A stretch of 64,000 nt of DNA from CAJGDV01 sp036667875. Its GTDB lineage: Bacteria; Bacillota_I; Bacilli_A; RF39; UBA660. Of this stretch, positions 1 through 9,356 are shown one piece after another (within the stretch, counting starts at the first letter, position 1; each line of letters starts with the position of its first letter). The stretch spans positions 1 through 64,000 of the forward strand of contig JAVWTD010000001.1 of assembly GCA_036667875.1 (NCBI GenBank). Direction: 5' to 3'. The notes under the pieces were generated by a model, which saw only the letters and a program-made list of their open reading frames with translations, was not told the DNA's origin and did not search any database. The translations under genes and the position numbers were made by a program.

Positions 1-54
1 TATTTGATAGGCTCCTTTTGATCCACCACCAGAAAGAACTACTGCTCTTTTCAC
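1..54 (-). CDS. Patatin-like phospholipase, N-terminal fragment
   Basis: Only the first 18 codons lie in the window and the gene runs off the left edge. They encode a GTG-started peptide with the run LSGGGSKGAYQ, the glycine-rich oxyanion loop that opens patatin-like serine esterases (usually G-G-G-x-[RK]-G). An AAGGA ribosome site lies about nine bases upstream of the GTG, and the in-frame ATG alternatives hit stops at once. The family hydrolyses lipid acyl esters with a Ser-Asp dyad; the serine motif is outside the window, so the assignment rests on this one loop. It is divergent from the neighbouring P-type ATPase gene. Confidence 0.7.
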   Translation of the reverse strand, partial: MKRAVVLSGGGSKGAYQI

Positions 55-103
55 ATTATCACATCCTTATAATCAAGTATATCATAAATATTTTTAAAAT
101 AAC

Positions 104-132
104 TAGACAAACTAGTAAATAAAAGATAAAAT
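104..132 (+). promoter_or_regulatory. Possible promoter of the P-type ATPase gene
   Basis: TAGACA and TAAAAT are separated by 17 bases and lie about 20 bases before the start codon. A short inverted repeat (ACTAG/CTAGT) overlaps the -35 region. In DNA this AT-rich such matches are common, so this is a weak call. Confidence 0.35.
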
Positions 133-150
133 AATAATAGGTGATAGAAT

Positions 151-2811
151 ATGGAATGGTACAAATTTGATGAAGATAAAGTAGTTGCTGAATTAAAGAG
201 CAATATAAAAGACGGACTTACACTCAAGGAAGTGGAGACACGTTTAAAAAAGAATGGTTTAAATGAACTACCAAAGGCAAAAAAAGATAGTCCTTTTAAA
301 ATATTTTTAAGTGAATTTAAAGATCCAATTATTTGGTTACTTTTTATGGCAATAATTTTTTCGTTTGTTGTAGGAGAATTTGTTGATGCTTTTGCTATTT
401 TATTTATAGTTTTAGTAGATGCAATACTAGGAACGTTTCAAGAATGGAAAGCCTCTAAAAGTGCTGAAGCTCTAGCAAATTTAATTAAAGTTAAGGTTAA
501 AGTTATAAGAGATTCTAAGGAACAGGAAATTGATTCTACTAATTTAGTTCTTGGTGACATAGTAATGTTAGAACCAGGAAATAAAATATCTGCAGATTTA
601 AGAGTCTTAGTTTCAAGAAATTTAACAATAGATGAATCTATTTTAACTGGTGAGAGTATTAATTCAATAAAGGTTTCTGCCAAAATTGAAAAAGATTGTG
701 TTCTAGCTGAAAGAAAGAATATGTTGTTTGCAGGTACTAATGTAATAACAGGTAGAGCTACTGCAATAGTTACAACAACAGCTGGAAATACTGAAATAGG
801 AAAAATTGCTGATAAAGTTTCTAATGCAATAGAAACAAAATCACCATTGACAATAAGAATGGAAAAATTTTCAAAACAAATTAGTGTACTAATTGTTATA
901 ATTTCAATTGTTATTGCTATTCTTCTTTTTATGAATGGTGCTAATCCTGAAGATATATTTTTATCGGTTATAGCATTATCAGTATCTGCTATGCCTGAAG
1001 GCTTACCACTTGCTTTAACTATGGCTCTAACAATTGGGTCTAATAGAATGGCAAAGAAAAATGTAATTGTAAAGAAACTTAAAGCTGTAGAAAGTTTAGG
1101 AAGTTGTACGGTGATTGCTAGTGACAAAACAGGAACTCTTACTGTTAATGAACAAACTGCAAAAAAAATAGTTTTGCCTGACAATACAGAATTTGAAATA
1201 GAAGGAACTGGTTATAATAATATTGGTAAAATTATTTCTACTTCAGGTTCTTCTATAGAAGGTGCTACTTTGATTAGTGAATTAGGACTTATTAATAATG
1301 AAGCAAGTTTAGAATATAAAAATAAAAAATGGATTTCCTTTGGGGATTCAATGGATGTAGCTTTTCTAGCGTTAGCAAAAAAAGCTGGTTTTGATAAAAT
1401 AAATAGAGAAATATTAGGTAGTATACCTTATGAATCGGAAAATAAATATTCGGCTGTTTTTTATAAAAAAAATAATAAAAATTATTGTACTATAAAAGGT
1501 TCTTTAGAAAAAATATTTGAATTTTGTGATCGAATGATTATTGATGGAAAAAGTGTTAAAATAAATAAGGATTTTATTATAGAGCAAAATGAAAAACTTG
1601 CAAGTGATGGCTTTAGAGTTATTGCTATTGCTGATGGTGAAGTTGATGACTTTACAAAAAAAGAAATATACAATGATAAAGATATAAATAAATTGAATTT
1701 TATTGGTCTTGTTGCTTTTATTGATCCAATTAGAGTAGAAACTATAGAGTCAATAAAGGACTGTAAAACTGCTGGGATAAAAGTTGTAATGGTTACAGGA
1801 GATCATCCTTTAACAGCGTTTGCTATTTCTAAACAGTTAGGAATTGCTAATATATATAATGAAGTTACTACTAGCACTGAAGTGCAGGAAATGTTTGACA
1901 AAGGTAATAAAACATTTGATAAATTTATTAATACAAAAAGAGTATTTACAAGAGTTACTCCTATCCAAAAATTAGAAATTATTGAGTCTTTTAAAAGACA
2001 AGGAGAATTTGTAGCTGTTACTGGTGATGGTGTTAATGATGCTCCTGCCATAAAAGCTGCTAACATAGGGATAGCTATGGGTAGTGGAACAGATGTCGCT
2101 AAAGAGACAGCTGCTATGATAATAATTGATGATAATTTTTTATCAATTGTTTCTGGGATAAAAGAGGGTAGAAATGCTTATAGTAATATTAGAAAAATTT
2201 CTTATTTTCTTCTCTCTTGTGGTTTTGCGGAAGTTTTATTCTTCGTTTTAGCAACTTTGTTTAAAATGGAAATGCCTCTTGTTGCGATTCAATTATTATG
2301 GCTTAATGTGGTTACTGATGGACTTCAAGATTTAGCTCTTTCTTTTGAAAAAGAAGAAGATAAAATAATGAAAGATAAACCTAGAAATACAAAAGAGTCT
2401 ATATTTGACAAATTATTAATTAAAGAATTATTAGTATCTGGAACAATTATTGGTTTAATTGTATTTGCTGTATGGTATTATTTAATTAAAGTTGTTAATA
2501 TGGATGTAAATATTGCAAGAGGATACATTATGGCTTTAATGGTATTTATGCAAAATATTCATGTACTTAATTGTCGTAGTGAGAATGACTCGGCTTTTAG
2601 AATAGGATTTAAATCTAATCCATTTGTTTTATTTAGTATTCTTTCTGCAATAGGATTACAAATACTAGTTATGAATGTTGAATTCCTTTCTGATATATTA
2701 AAAACTCATAGTATTTCTTTTGAACATATGATATACTTATTCTTGTTAGCTTTACCAATTTTATTTATTATGGAAATATTTAAAAAGATTAGAAGAAATA
2801 AAATTAATTAG
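151..2811 (+). CDS. Cation-translocating P-type ATPase, Ca2+ (P2A/PMCA-like) type
   Basis: ATP-driven cation pump of the cytoplasmic membrane, most like bacterial Ca2+ ATPases. The order of parts is complete: N-terminal cation-ATPase domain (about 1-70), two membrane helices, actuator domain with TGES at 166-169, M4 with PEGLP at 282-286, the phosphorylated aspartate in DKTGTLT at D325, nucleotide-binding domain, hinge motif GDGVNDAP from 625, and a C-terminal four-helix bundle containing WLNVVTDGLQDLAL. PEGLP in M4 and N/D in M6 are characteristic of Ca2+-type rather than heavy-metal pumps, and no N-terminal CxxC domain is present. At 886 residues it has normal length. AGGTGAT precedes the ATG. 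Which ion is moved cannot be proved from sequence. Confidence 0.93.
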   Translation: MEWYKFDEDKVVAELKSNIKDGLTLKEVETRLKKNGLNELPKAKKDSPFKIFLSEFKDPIIWLLFMAIIFSFVVGEFVDAFAILFIVLVDAILGTFQEWKASKSAEALANLIKVKVKVIRDSKEQEIDSTNLVLGDIVMLEPGNKISADLRVLVSRNLTIDESILTGESINSIKVSAKIEKDCVLAERKNMLFAGTNVITGRATAIVTTTAGNTEIGKIADKVSNAIETKSPLTIRMEKFSKQISVLIVIISIVIAILLFMNGANPEDIFLSVIALSVSAMPEGLPLALTMALTIGSNRMAKKNVIVKKLKAVESLGSCTVIASDKTGTLTVNEQTAKKIVLPDNTEFEIEGTGYNNIGKIISTSGSSIEGATLISELGLINNEASLEYKNKKWISFGDSMDVAFLALAKKAGFDKINREILGSIPYESENKYSAVFYKKNNKNYCTIKGSLEKIFEFCDRMIIDGKSVKINKDFIIEQNEKLASDGFRVIAIADGEVDDFTKKEIYNDKDINKLNFIGLVAFIDPIRVETIESIKDCKTAGIKVVMVTGDHPLTAFAISKQLGIANIYNEVTTSTEVQEMFDKGNKTFDKFINTKRVFTRVTPIQKLEIIESFKRQGEFVAVTGDGVNDAPAIKAANIGIAMGSGTDVAKETAAMIIIDDNFLSIVSGIKEGRNAYSNIRKISYFLLSCGFAEVLFFVLATLFKMEMPLVAIQLLWLNVVTDGLQDLALSFEKEEDKIMKDKPRNTKESIFDKLLIKELLVSGTIIGLIVFAVWYYLIKVVNMDVNIARGYIMALMVFMQNIHVLNCRSENDSAFRIGFKSNPFVLFSILSAIGLQILVMNVEFLSDILKTHSISFEHMIYLFLLALPILFIMEIFKKIRRNKIN

Positions 2812-2824
2812 ATTTGAGGGTTTT

Positions 2825-3469
2825 ATGAAGCAAATAATGATGTATTTTTTACTTTTTATTATTTACTCGATTATCGGATGGGCAGTTGAAATGATTGTTA
2901 CTTCTATTGATACAAAAAAAATTGTTAATAGGGGATTCTTAATTGGTCCTTATTGTCCTGTTTATGGAATAGGTGCTATTTCTATTATAATTATGCTTAG
3001 TAAATATAAGGATGACTTTGTTGCACTTTTTATATTAGCTATTGTAATATGTAGTCTTATCGAGTATTTAACTAGTTATTTAATGGAAAAGATATTTAAT
3101 GCAAGATGGTGGGATTACAGTCACTTATCATTTAATATAAATGGAAGAATTTGTCTTGGTAATTCTATAATTTTTGGTCTAGGAGGACTTTTGATAGTAA
3201 AGGTAAATCCTTTCTTTGAAAGAGTTTTATCTTATTTGCCAAGTAATGTTTTTTCTTTTCTCTTTGGTGTTGTTTTTACTTTGTTTTTAGTTGATGCTAT
3301 TACTAGTTTCAATATTATCAATAGACTAAAATTAACAACTCTAGAATTAAGAAAAGATAATACTTTTGAAATTACTGATAAGGTAAGAAAGATTTTAAAT
3401 GAAAAGTCTTTACAATTTAAAAGAATTTTACAAGCTTTTCCTGATATGAAAATAAATAAAAAAAAATAA
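2825..3469 (+). CDS. CmpB-type putative ABC transporter permease (PF06541-like) membrane protein
   Basis: A 214-residue membrane protein with about five to six helices and the family hallmarks: an early SIIGWAVE helix, GFLIGPYCPVYGIG near residue 38, an RWWDYS segment near residue 95 and NGRICLGNS shortly after. These match the family named putative ABC transporter permease (ABC_trans_CmpB), whose members rarely sit beside an ATPase subunit and whose function is not established. It starts 14 bases after the cation ATPase stop with GAGGG upstream, so the two genes are probably co-transcribed. The C-terminal 45 residues are soluble and basic. Confidence 0.8.
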   Translation: MKQIMMYFLLFIIYSIIGWAVEMIVTSIDTKKIVNRGFLIGPYCPVYGIGAISIIIMLSKYKDDFVALFILAIVICSLIEYLTSYLMEKIFNARWWDYSHLSFNINGRICLGNSIIFGLGGLLIVKVNPFFERVLSYLPSNVFSFLFGVVFTLFLVDAITSFNIINRLKLTTLELRKDNTFEITDKVRKILNEKSLQFKRILQAFPDMKINKKK

Positions 3470-3488
3470 ACGAGAAATAAAATCTTGT

Positions 3489-4742
3489 TTATTTTTTTAT
3501 AATATTAAATTTATAGTTCTTTAATTCGTTTGAAACTAATAGTGTTCTGTTCCCAGTTTTATCACTGAAGTATTTTATAGCGTTTTCATCTTGGTAGAAT
3601 AATACGTTTTCGTATGGTACTAAGTGGTCTAGTTCTGAGGTAGTACAAATATATGTTTTTGTTTCTTTGTCTCTTGTAGAGGCTCTATAAACATCAAATT
3701 TAGCATTGTTTGGTTTCACGTAGTAATAATATCCGTGTTCATCAGATGTTTTCATTATTTTTGAATATTCAGGATTTTCTATATCTGATTTATATAATGG
3801 ATCAAATACCACTAAATTGGATTCAAAGTCTTGGTATGTTGCTTTTTGCCAAGTTCCATTATTTAGATATGATATCATTTTTGATGAGTTTCCGATTTCT
3901 TTAATTTCATTATTTATAGTATCAATTGCATATTCTGTGTGATAAACGTAATCATATATGTATAATATAGTTCCATATTCTCCAATATATTTTGTGTTTG
4001 ATGATATGTTTTGAACATTTATTTCGGTTTTTTTGTTGTTAAGCAAATCATAATTATGAAATTTAGTTATATTATTTCCTTCAATTTGTGCAACTAAATA
4101 ATTATTTTTTATAAAATAATCTAAGTTTTGTGTGCCTTTAGTTCCTATTGTTTTTTGCTTAATGTTTTTCTCGCTATCAGATACTCTATATAAATAATCT
4201 TCTTTTGCTAAATCATATGATTTATTTCCTTGTAAATTATTTTTAAATATTTGAATATCTTCAACAACATAAGATTCATCTTTATTGTCTAAAAAGTCTT
4301 TAATAAAATAACCTTCCCTACTTAATGAACCTATAAAATCAACTAAATCAATTGTAGGATTTACAATATTATTAAATGGATAATATACGCCATCTTTTTT
4401 ACACATAACATCACTTATAACCTTATTGTTTTTATATTTTACAAATAAGCATGAATAATCTTTATCAATATAATATTTAGCAGAATCAACAATCTTTGAT
4501 TCTTTATTAAAGTTATCATATATCAAAAAATAAAATTTTTCTCCATAAACATTAAACTGTAGAGAATAGTTTTCAATGTCTTCTTTTGTTTTGTTTTTAA
4601 ATTTTTCTTCAACTTCTATTATATATTGATCATCTATAATGTCATAATTTATTGTATGCCCTTTACTAAAAAAAGTAAAAGCGAATTGATAAATATACAA
4701 TAATACAAATAAAAACAAAAGAATTTCAAATAATTTTTTCAT
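3489..4742 (-). CDS. Membrane-anchored protein of unknown function
   Basis: I do not recognise this 417-residue protein. It has an uncleaved-looking N-terminal anchor (about residues 4-26, no lipobox cysteine) and an otherwise hydrophilic, lysine- and tyrosine-rich chain predicted to lie outside the cell. Repeated short beta-type segments in the second half (for example YIGEYGTILYIYDYVYH) could form a propeller-like fold, but that is speculation. AGGTGA stands before the ATG. It is convergent with the upstream permease gene, and about 135 non-coding bases separate it from the PH-domain gene. Confidence 0.7.
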   Translation of the reverse strand: MKKLFEILLFLFVLLYIYQFAFTFFSKGHTINYDIIDDQYIIEVEEKFKNKTKEDIENYSLQFNVYGEKFYFLIYDNFNKESKIVDSAKYYIDKDYSCLFVKYKNNKVISDVMCKKDGVYYPFNNIVNPTIDLVDFIGSLSREGYFIKDFLDNKDESYVVEDIQIFKNNLQGNKSYDLAKEDYLYRVSDSEKNIKQKTIGTKGTQNLDYFIKNNYLVAQIEGNNITKFHNYDLLNNKKTEINVQNISSNTKYIGEYGTILYIYDYVYHTEYAIDTINNEIKEIGNSSKMISYLNNGTWQKATYQDFESNLVVFDPLYKSDIENPEYSKIMKTSDEHGYYYYVKPNNAKFDVYRASTRDKETKTYICTTSELDHLVPYENVLFYQDENAIKYFSDKTGNRTLLVSNELKNYKFNIIKK

Positions 4743-4849
4743 ATCTTCACCTACCTTAAATAATATTATACATTAAAATATTTATTTTTACAATTAAAAC
4801 CAACTTCATTGTTTTAGTAAATATAATAATCTTTATCGTTTTAAGAGTC

Positions 4850-4873
4850 AAAAAAACAGTTACAATAACTGTT
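4850..4873 (-). terminator. Intrinsic terminator after the PH-domain gene
   Basis: Reading the minus strand, AACAGTTA-TTG-TAACTGTT forms a perfect 8-bp stem followed by a run of T residues, just past the stop of the PH-domain gene. This ends the secA-thioredoxin-PH unit. Confidence 0.8.
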
Positions 4874-4877
4874 CTTA

Positions 4878-5318
4878 TCAATTTTTAATATTATACTTTT
4901 TCTTTTCTTCCATCATATACTCTGAAAGACAAGTTTCTATTTCTGGTAATGCTTCTCTTTGAATATTAGATAATTTTACAACTTCTTTTACGGTATCAAT
5001 TATAACTTTTCCCCAAACTAAACCCATTTTTATTTCAATATCATTAAATAAGTCTGGAGTAATGGCTGTATAGAAATATCCAAAGAATAGTCTTTTTGAA
5101 GCTAAAATTATTCTTTTATTTGTTAAAACTATAATATATGTTGTAAAAATATCAAATGCACTATCATTTTTTTGTGCACCAAAAGCATATTTTACTATTT
5201 CTCCCTCATTTAAATGCATTTCTACAATTTTTGAATGCTGTTTTAGTCTCCAAGAAACTGTAAAGGGATAACGTTCTTTAAATTGTTTTACTTTTTCATA
5301 AACGACATCTTTGTTCAT
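4878..5318 (-). CDS. Bacterial PH-domain-like protein
   Basis: A 146-residue soluble protein whose middle part (about 45-115) looks like the bacterial pleckstrin-homology fold: a G-E-x-V strand, then IIVLTNKRIILASKR, the typical T-x-x-R-[IL] strand pair, then ITPDLFNDIEIKMGLVWGKVIID. Such domains are often membrane- or stress-associated, but partner and ligand are unknown. It begins ten bases after the stop of the thioredoxin-fold gene with only a weak AAGAG site, so translation is probably coupled and the gene belongs to the secA operon. Confidence 0.6.
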   Translation of the reverse strand: MNKDVVYEKVKQFKERYPFTVSWRLKQHSKIVEMHLNEGEIVKYAFGAQKNDSAFDIFTTYIIVLTNKRIILASKRLFFGYFYTAITPDLFNDIEIKMGLVWGKVIIDTVKEVVKLSNIQREALPEIETCLSEYMMEEKKKYNIKN

Positions 5319-5328
5319 AATTTTTCTC

Positions 5329-6117
5329 TTACATTAAACCATTTTGCTTAAAAAATTTAATGTACCCTTCTTTATCTAATTTATCTTGTGATGCTGAAAT
5401 AACAGTTTTGTTTTTTACTATTAAAATTGTTGGAACTCCAACTTCATTATTTGTAAAGTAGTCAAGTGAACTTTCAAATAATTGTCCTTCTTTTTCTGTT
5501 AAATTTGAAAGCATTAAATAATTAATTGGTTTTTTTATTTCTTTTGAAGCGTCCCACAATTGAGTTTGTGTTTCATTACTTTCTTTGACAGAATGACTTC
5601 CTAAAGCAATTATTTGTGTTTCATTACTTTCTAAAAGTTCTGTATATGAATCATAATTTAAGTAGTTTAATTTTAATTTTTCTTCGCTTTTAATTATGCT
5701 GTTTTTTTGAAGAAAATCAAATATTTCATCAACACTATGAAGTCCAGAAAGCATTGTTTTGTATTTTCCTTCTTCAAAAATAACAAGAGAAGGAATATCA
5801 AACGAATTTGTAATTATTCCTAAATCATTAACAATATTTGATACCTTCTTTTTTGAAATATTTTCTAAATCTAAATAATATAAATTAAATTCATAATTTT
5901 TAATTAATGTTTCTATTTGTGATTGTTGAAGAACACATCCTCTACAGTCTGCAGAACCAACATAAATAAGTTGATTACCTTTTGTTTTTTTAACTTCATT
6001 TATAATATTATAGGCTTTTTTGCTTGAATTTGTAATTTTTGAAATGTAAATTGAAAATCCTGCTAATAAAAGAATTGTTGAAAGTGAAATGAAAATAATT
6101 GAATTACCTTTATTCAT
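5329..6117 (-). CDS. Membrane-anchored tandem thioredoxin-fold protein
   Basis: One N-terminal helix (about 7-27) anchors a 262-residue protein with two thioredoxin-like halves. The first half carries the redox motif C-R-G-C (about 58-61) after YVGSAD, and a cis-proline segment FDIPSLVIF. The second half has a matching cis-proline segment VGVPTILIV but no cysteines where a CxxC is expected (the strand IIALGSHS is followed by KESNETQTQLWD). So one active and one degenerate domain are likely, acting outside the membrane in thiol exchange. It begins directly after the secA stop without a good ribosome site, which suggests coupling to secA. Confidence 0.75.
   Translation of the reverse strand: MNKGNSIIFISLSTILLLAGFSIYISKITNSSKKAYNIINEVKKTKGNQLIYVGSADCRGCVLQQSQIETLIKNYEFNLYYLDLENISKKKVSNIVNDLGIITNSFDIPSLVIFEEGKYKTMLSGLHSVDEIFDFLQKNSIIKSEEKLKLNYLNYDSYTELLESNETQIIALGSHSVKESNETQTQLWDASKEIKKPINYLMLSNLTEKEGQLFESSLDYFTNNEVGVPTILIVKNKTVISASQDKLDKEGYIKFFKQNGLM
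5565..5632. repeat. 20-bp direct repeat, 48-bp offset, inside the thioredoxin-fold gene
   Basis: TTTGTGTTTCATTACTTTCT occurs twice, 48 bases apart, in the same reading frame; both copies encode the pentapeptide SNETQ plus one more residue. It lies exactly where the second domain lacks its CxxC and may be the trace of a small duplication. Confidence 0.8.
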
Positions 6118-8610
6118 TTATTTACCACAGCATTGCTTGTATTTCTTGCCACTTCCACATGGACAAAGTTCATTTCGTCCTATTTTAGAAACTTTTTTTG
6201 GTTGTTTCTTTTTTTCTTTATTTCCGCTTGATGCTTCATTAGGTTTAACAACTTGTTTTCTTTCGGCGTTTTGTCTAACTTCAGCTTTAACGATGTATAA
6301 AGTTGTATCCTTATCAATATTAATTAATAGATTTTCAAATAGTTGGAATCCTTCATTTGTGTATGACCTTAGTGGGTTTTCATTTGCGTATCCTCTTAAA
6401 TGAATTCCTTCTCTAAGAATAGACATTGTATTAATGTGTTCCATCCAATAAGTGTCAATAACTCTTAAATAAATTGCTTTTTCAAATTCTCTTTTTATTT
6501 CTTCTGGTAATGATTGTGTTTTATCTGTTAAATCGTCGACTAATTTTTTAAATAAATATGATATTACTTCTTCTGTATTTAGTTCAACTAATTCTTCTAG
6601 TCTTATTGCTTTTCTTATAAGATTTTCATTGAAATATTCTAAAATTTCTGTTATATCACTATCTAATAATTTATTGTCAGGTCCTACGTGTGACATAACT
6701 AAGTCATATAAGAAATTATCAATAGCTTCTAAAATTAAATCGTGAACAGATTCACTATCTAAAATTTTATTTCTTTTTTCATATATAATAGTTCTTTGTT
6801 GATTTATAACATCGTCATATTCAAGCAATGTTTTTCTTATGTCATAGTTAGATCCTTCAACTCTTTTTTGTGCTTGTTCTATTGATGAAGATAACATCTT
6901 ATGTCTAATTGCCATTTCATCATTAAAGCCTATACTTTGTAGTAAACCTTTTGCTCTGTCTGTTCCGAATCTTACCATTAATTCATCTTCAAAAGAAACA
7001 AAGAATTGAGATAATCCTGTATCTCCTTGTCTTCCTGAACGTCCTCTTAATTGATTATCAATACGTCTAGATTCATGTCTTTCAGTTCCAATAACAACTA
7101 GTCCACCTAGTTCTCTAACACCTTCACCTAATTTAATATCAGCACCACGTCCAGCCATATTAGTTGCAATTGTTACTGCTCCTTTTTGTCCAGCATTTAA
7201 TATTAATTCACTTTCTTTTTCATGATTCTTAGCATTCAAAACTTCATGTTTAATATGTTCTTTTTTTAACATACTACTTAATAATTCACTTGTTTCAACT
7301 GCTACTGTTCCTACTAATACTGGTTGTCCAGATTCATGTCTTTCTTTTATTTCTTTTACAATTGCATTATATTTTCCTTTTTGAGTTGCATATATTAAAT
7401 CACCATAATCTATTCTTGCAACTTCTTTATTTGTTGGAATTTGAATAACATACATATTATATATTTCTCTGAATTCCTCTTCTTCTGTTTTCGCTGTACC
7501 AGTCATTCCAGAAAGTTTTTTATACATTCTAAATAGGTTTTGGAAGGTAATTGTTGCTAAAGTTTTTGTTTCTTGATTAATTTCAACACCTTCTTTGGCT
7601 TCAATTGCTTGATGTAACCCGTCAGAATATGCTCTTCCTTCCATTAATCTTCCAGTGAATTGGTCAACAATTACTATTTTGTTATCTTGAACTACATAGT
7701 CAAAATCTTTTTTCATTGAGTAATTAGCTTTTAAAGCTTGATTTATATAATGAACAAGATTAGTATTATTTATATCAAAAAGATTATTTATAGAAAAAGA
7801 TTTCTCTGCTTTTTCTACTCCAAGTGTATCTAAAGTAACACTTTTGGTTTTTTCATCAAATAAATATCCTTCATTTTCTTTCAAATTCTTAACAAATCTA
7901 TCAGTTTGCATATACAGATTTGCTGAATTCATTTGACCTCCAGAAATAATAAGTGGTGTTCTTGCTTCATCTATTAAAACAGAGTCAACTTCATCGATAA
8001 TAACAAAGTTGAATGGTCTTTGACATCTTTCTTCTTTTGTTACAACCATGTTATCTCTTAAATAATCAAAACCTATTTCATTATTTGTTGAATATAGAAT
8101 ATCGCAACTATAGGCTTCTTTCTTTTCTTTTGGATCCATGTCATGATAATTTACTGCTACTGATAGGCCTAAAAAACGGTAAATATTGCCCATCCAATTA
8201 GCATCTCTTCCAGCAAGGTATTCATTTACAGTTATAATATGTACACCTTCACCTGTTAAAGCATTTAAATATGCTGGCATTGTTGATGTTAATGTTTTTC
8301 CTTCACCTGTTCTCATTTCAGATATATTACCATAGTGAATGGCAAGTCCTCCTAAAATTTGTACATAGTAAGGTTTTTCTTTGTTAACTCTATAAGCTGC
8401 TTCTCTTGCTGTTGCAAATGCTTCTACTAAGATATCTTCTAATGTTTCTCCGTTTTTAATTTTTTCTTTGAATTCTTTTGTCTTCGCTTGTAATTTTTCG
8501 TCACTTAATTTACTATATTTTTCTTCTAGGGCTACTACTTGATCTGCAATCTCCCTAAATTTAGTTAATTCTTTATATTCATGATCGAAAATTTTCTTTA
8601 AAAATTTCAT
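6118..8610 (-). CDS. secA: Preprotein translocase ATPase SecA
   Basis: Motor ATPase that drives pre-proteins through SecYEG. All landmarks are present: N-terminal MKFLKKIFDHEYKEL, Walker A in EMRTGEGKT, DEVD box in VIIDEVDSVLIDEART, the preprotein cross-linking and HSD regions, NMAGRGADIKLG, the QLRGRSGRQGD helicase motif, and a C-terminal zinc finger CPCGSGKKYKQCC. I place the start at the second ATG, nine bases inside the longest ORF, because AAAGGA sits eight bases before it while the first ATG overlaps that site. The resulting 830 residues are normal for Firmicutes. It leads an operon with the thioredoxin-fold and PH-domain genes. Confidence 0.98.
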   Translation of the reverse strand: MKFLKKIFDHEYKELTKFREIADQVVALEEKYSKLSDEKLQAKTKEFKEKIKNGETLEDILVEAFATAREAAYRVNKEKPYYVQILGGLAIHYGNISEMRTGEGKTLTSTMPAYLNALTGEGVHIITVNEYLAGRDANWMGNIYRFLGLSVAVNYHDMDPKEKKEAYSCDILYSTNNEIGFDYLRDNMVVTKEERCQRPFNFVIIDEVDSVLIDEARTPLIISGGQMNSANLYMQTDRFVKNLKENEGYLFDEKTKSVTLDTLGVEKAEKSFSINNLFDINNTNLVHYINQALKANYSMKKDFDYVVQDNKIVIVDQFTGRLMEGRAYSDGLHQAIEAKEGVEINQETKTLATITFQNLFRMYKKLSGMTGTAKTEEEEFREIYNMYVIQIPTNKEVARIDYGDLIYATQKGKYNAIVKEIKERHESGQPVLVGTVAVETSELLSSMLKKEHIKHEVLNAKNHEKESELILNAGQKGAVTIATNMAGRGADIKLGEGVRELGGLVVIGTERHESRRIDNQLRGRSGRQGDTGLSQFFVSFEDELMVRFGTDRAKGLLQSIGFNDEMAIRHKMLSSSIEQAQKRVEGSNYDIRKTLLEYDDVINQQRTIIYEKRNKILDSESVHDLILEAIDNFLYDLVMSHVGPDNKLLDSDITEILEYFNENLIRKAIRLEELVELNTEEVISYLFKKLVDDLTDKTQSLPEEIKREFEKAIYLRVIDTYWMEHINTMSILREGIHLRGYANENPLRSYTNEGFQLFENLLINIDKDTTLYIVKAEVRQNAERKQVVKPNEASSGNKEKKKQPKKVSKIGRNELCPCGSGKKYKQCCGK

Positions 8611-8687
8611 ATTTTCCATCCTTTCTTAACACATTCTATTTTATCAAAAATCTATGACAAATAAAAGAAAATTTGATGAAATTAATG

Positions 8688-8713
8688 AAAAATAGACCTT
8701 TTTGGTCTATTTT
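8688..8713 (-). terminator. Intrinsic terminator of hpf
   Basis: On the minus strand AATAGACC-AAAAA-GGTCTATT followed by TTTC forms a clean hairpin that includes the hpf stop codon. It separates hpf from secA. Confidence 0.8.
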
Positions 8714-9240
8714 GTATCTATGAGTCCATAATTTCCATCTTTACGTCTATATACTACAGAGTCATTTCCTGTTTCTTCATTTTTAAATATGAAAAATTCA
8801 TGTCCTATTAATTCCATTTGAAGAATAGCTTCTTCTTCGTTCATAGGTTTCATTTCTAATATTTTTCTTTTAACTATGAATGATTCATTATTTTCTTCGT
8901 TTTCTTTTTCTTGGGTGAAATTTAATTCTTGTATTATTTTTTTGTTCTTTTTGTTATTCATTTTTGTTTTATTTTTTCTGATTTGTCTTTCCATTTTTTC
9001 AGAAACCAAGTCAATTGAAGCGTATAAATCTTTATTTCCTTCTTCAGCTCGAAGTATGATTTTTTTTGCTGGTATTGTAACTTCCACAGTTTGTTCATTA
9101 TTTTTAACACTTATTAGAACCGTAGCTGTTAATTTTTTAGGATTTTCAAAATATTTGTCTAGTTTTCCAATCTTTTCCTTAATGTAAGTTTTAATTGAAT
9201 CTGTTACTTCTAAATTTTTACCTCTAATAGTAAATTCCAT
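8707..9240 (-). CDS. hpf: Ribosome hibernation promoting factor, long form
   Basis: Stationary-phase factor that binds the 30S subunit and dimerises 70S ribosomes into 100S particles. The N-terminal half (about 1-95) is the S30AE/YfiA fold with the opening FTIRGKNLEVTDSIKTYI and VEVTIPAKKIILRAE; after a charged linker the C-terminal dimerisation domain (about 120-178) has the characteristic EEAILQMELIGHEFFIF and VVYRRKDGNYGLI. The ATG lies eight bases after TTGGAGG; the longer frame would start at a TTG inside that ribosome site and is not credible. The 178 residues are typical of the long form. Confidence 0.96.
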   Translation of the reverse strand: MEFTIRGKNLEVTDSIKTYIKEKIGKLDKYFENPKKLTATVLISVKNNEQTVEVTIPAKKIILRAEEGNKDLYASIDLVSEKMERQIRKNKTKMNNKKNKKIIQELNFTQEKENEENNESFIVKRKILEMKPMNEEEAILQMELIGHEFFIFKNEETGNDSVVYRRKDGNYGLIDTK

Positions 9241-9317
9241 ATTATCATCCTCCAATGGTAGTATATCATAAAATATTTTTGTTTTAAATAGACTAGTATC
9301 ATTTCACATAATATAAC

Positions 9318-9356
9318 AAAATTAAAACCTTATAGAAAACTATAAGGTCTTTTTTT
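9318..9356 (-). terminator. Terminator after the cold-shock gene
   Basis: ACCTTATAG-TTTT-CTATAAGGT is a perfect 9-bp stem next to the csp stop, flanked by an A run on one side and TTTTAATTTT on the other, so it can stop transcription in both directions. Confidence 0.8.

Noticed and set aside
438..1184. A 248-codon open frame on the minus strand opposite the cation ATPase
   Set aside because: It mirrors the ATPase coding frame, has no ribosome site and no domain; the plus-strand gene is unmistakable.
9241..9255. TTG start five codons upstream of HPF
   Set aside because: That TTG is part of the TTGGAGG ribosome site; the ATG eight bases later starts the conserved fold.
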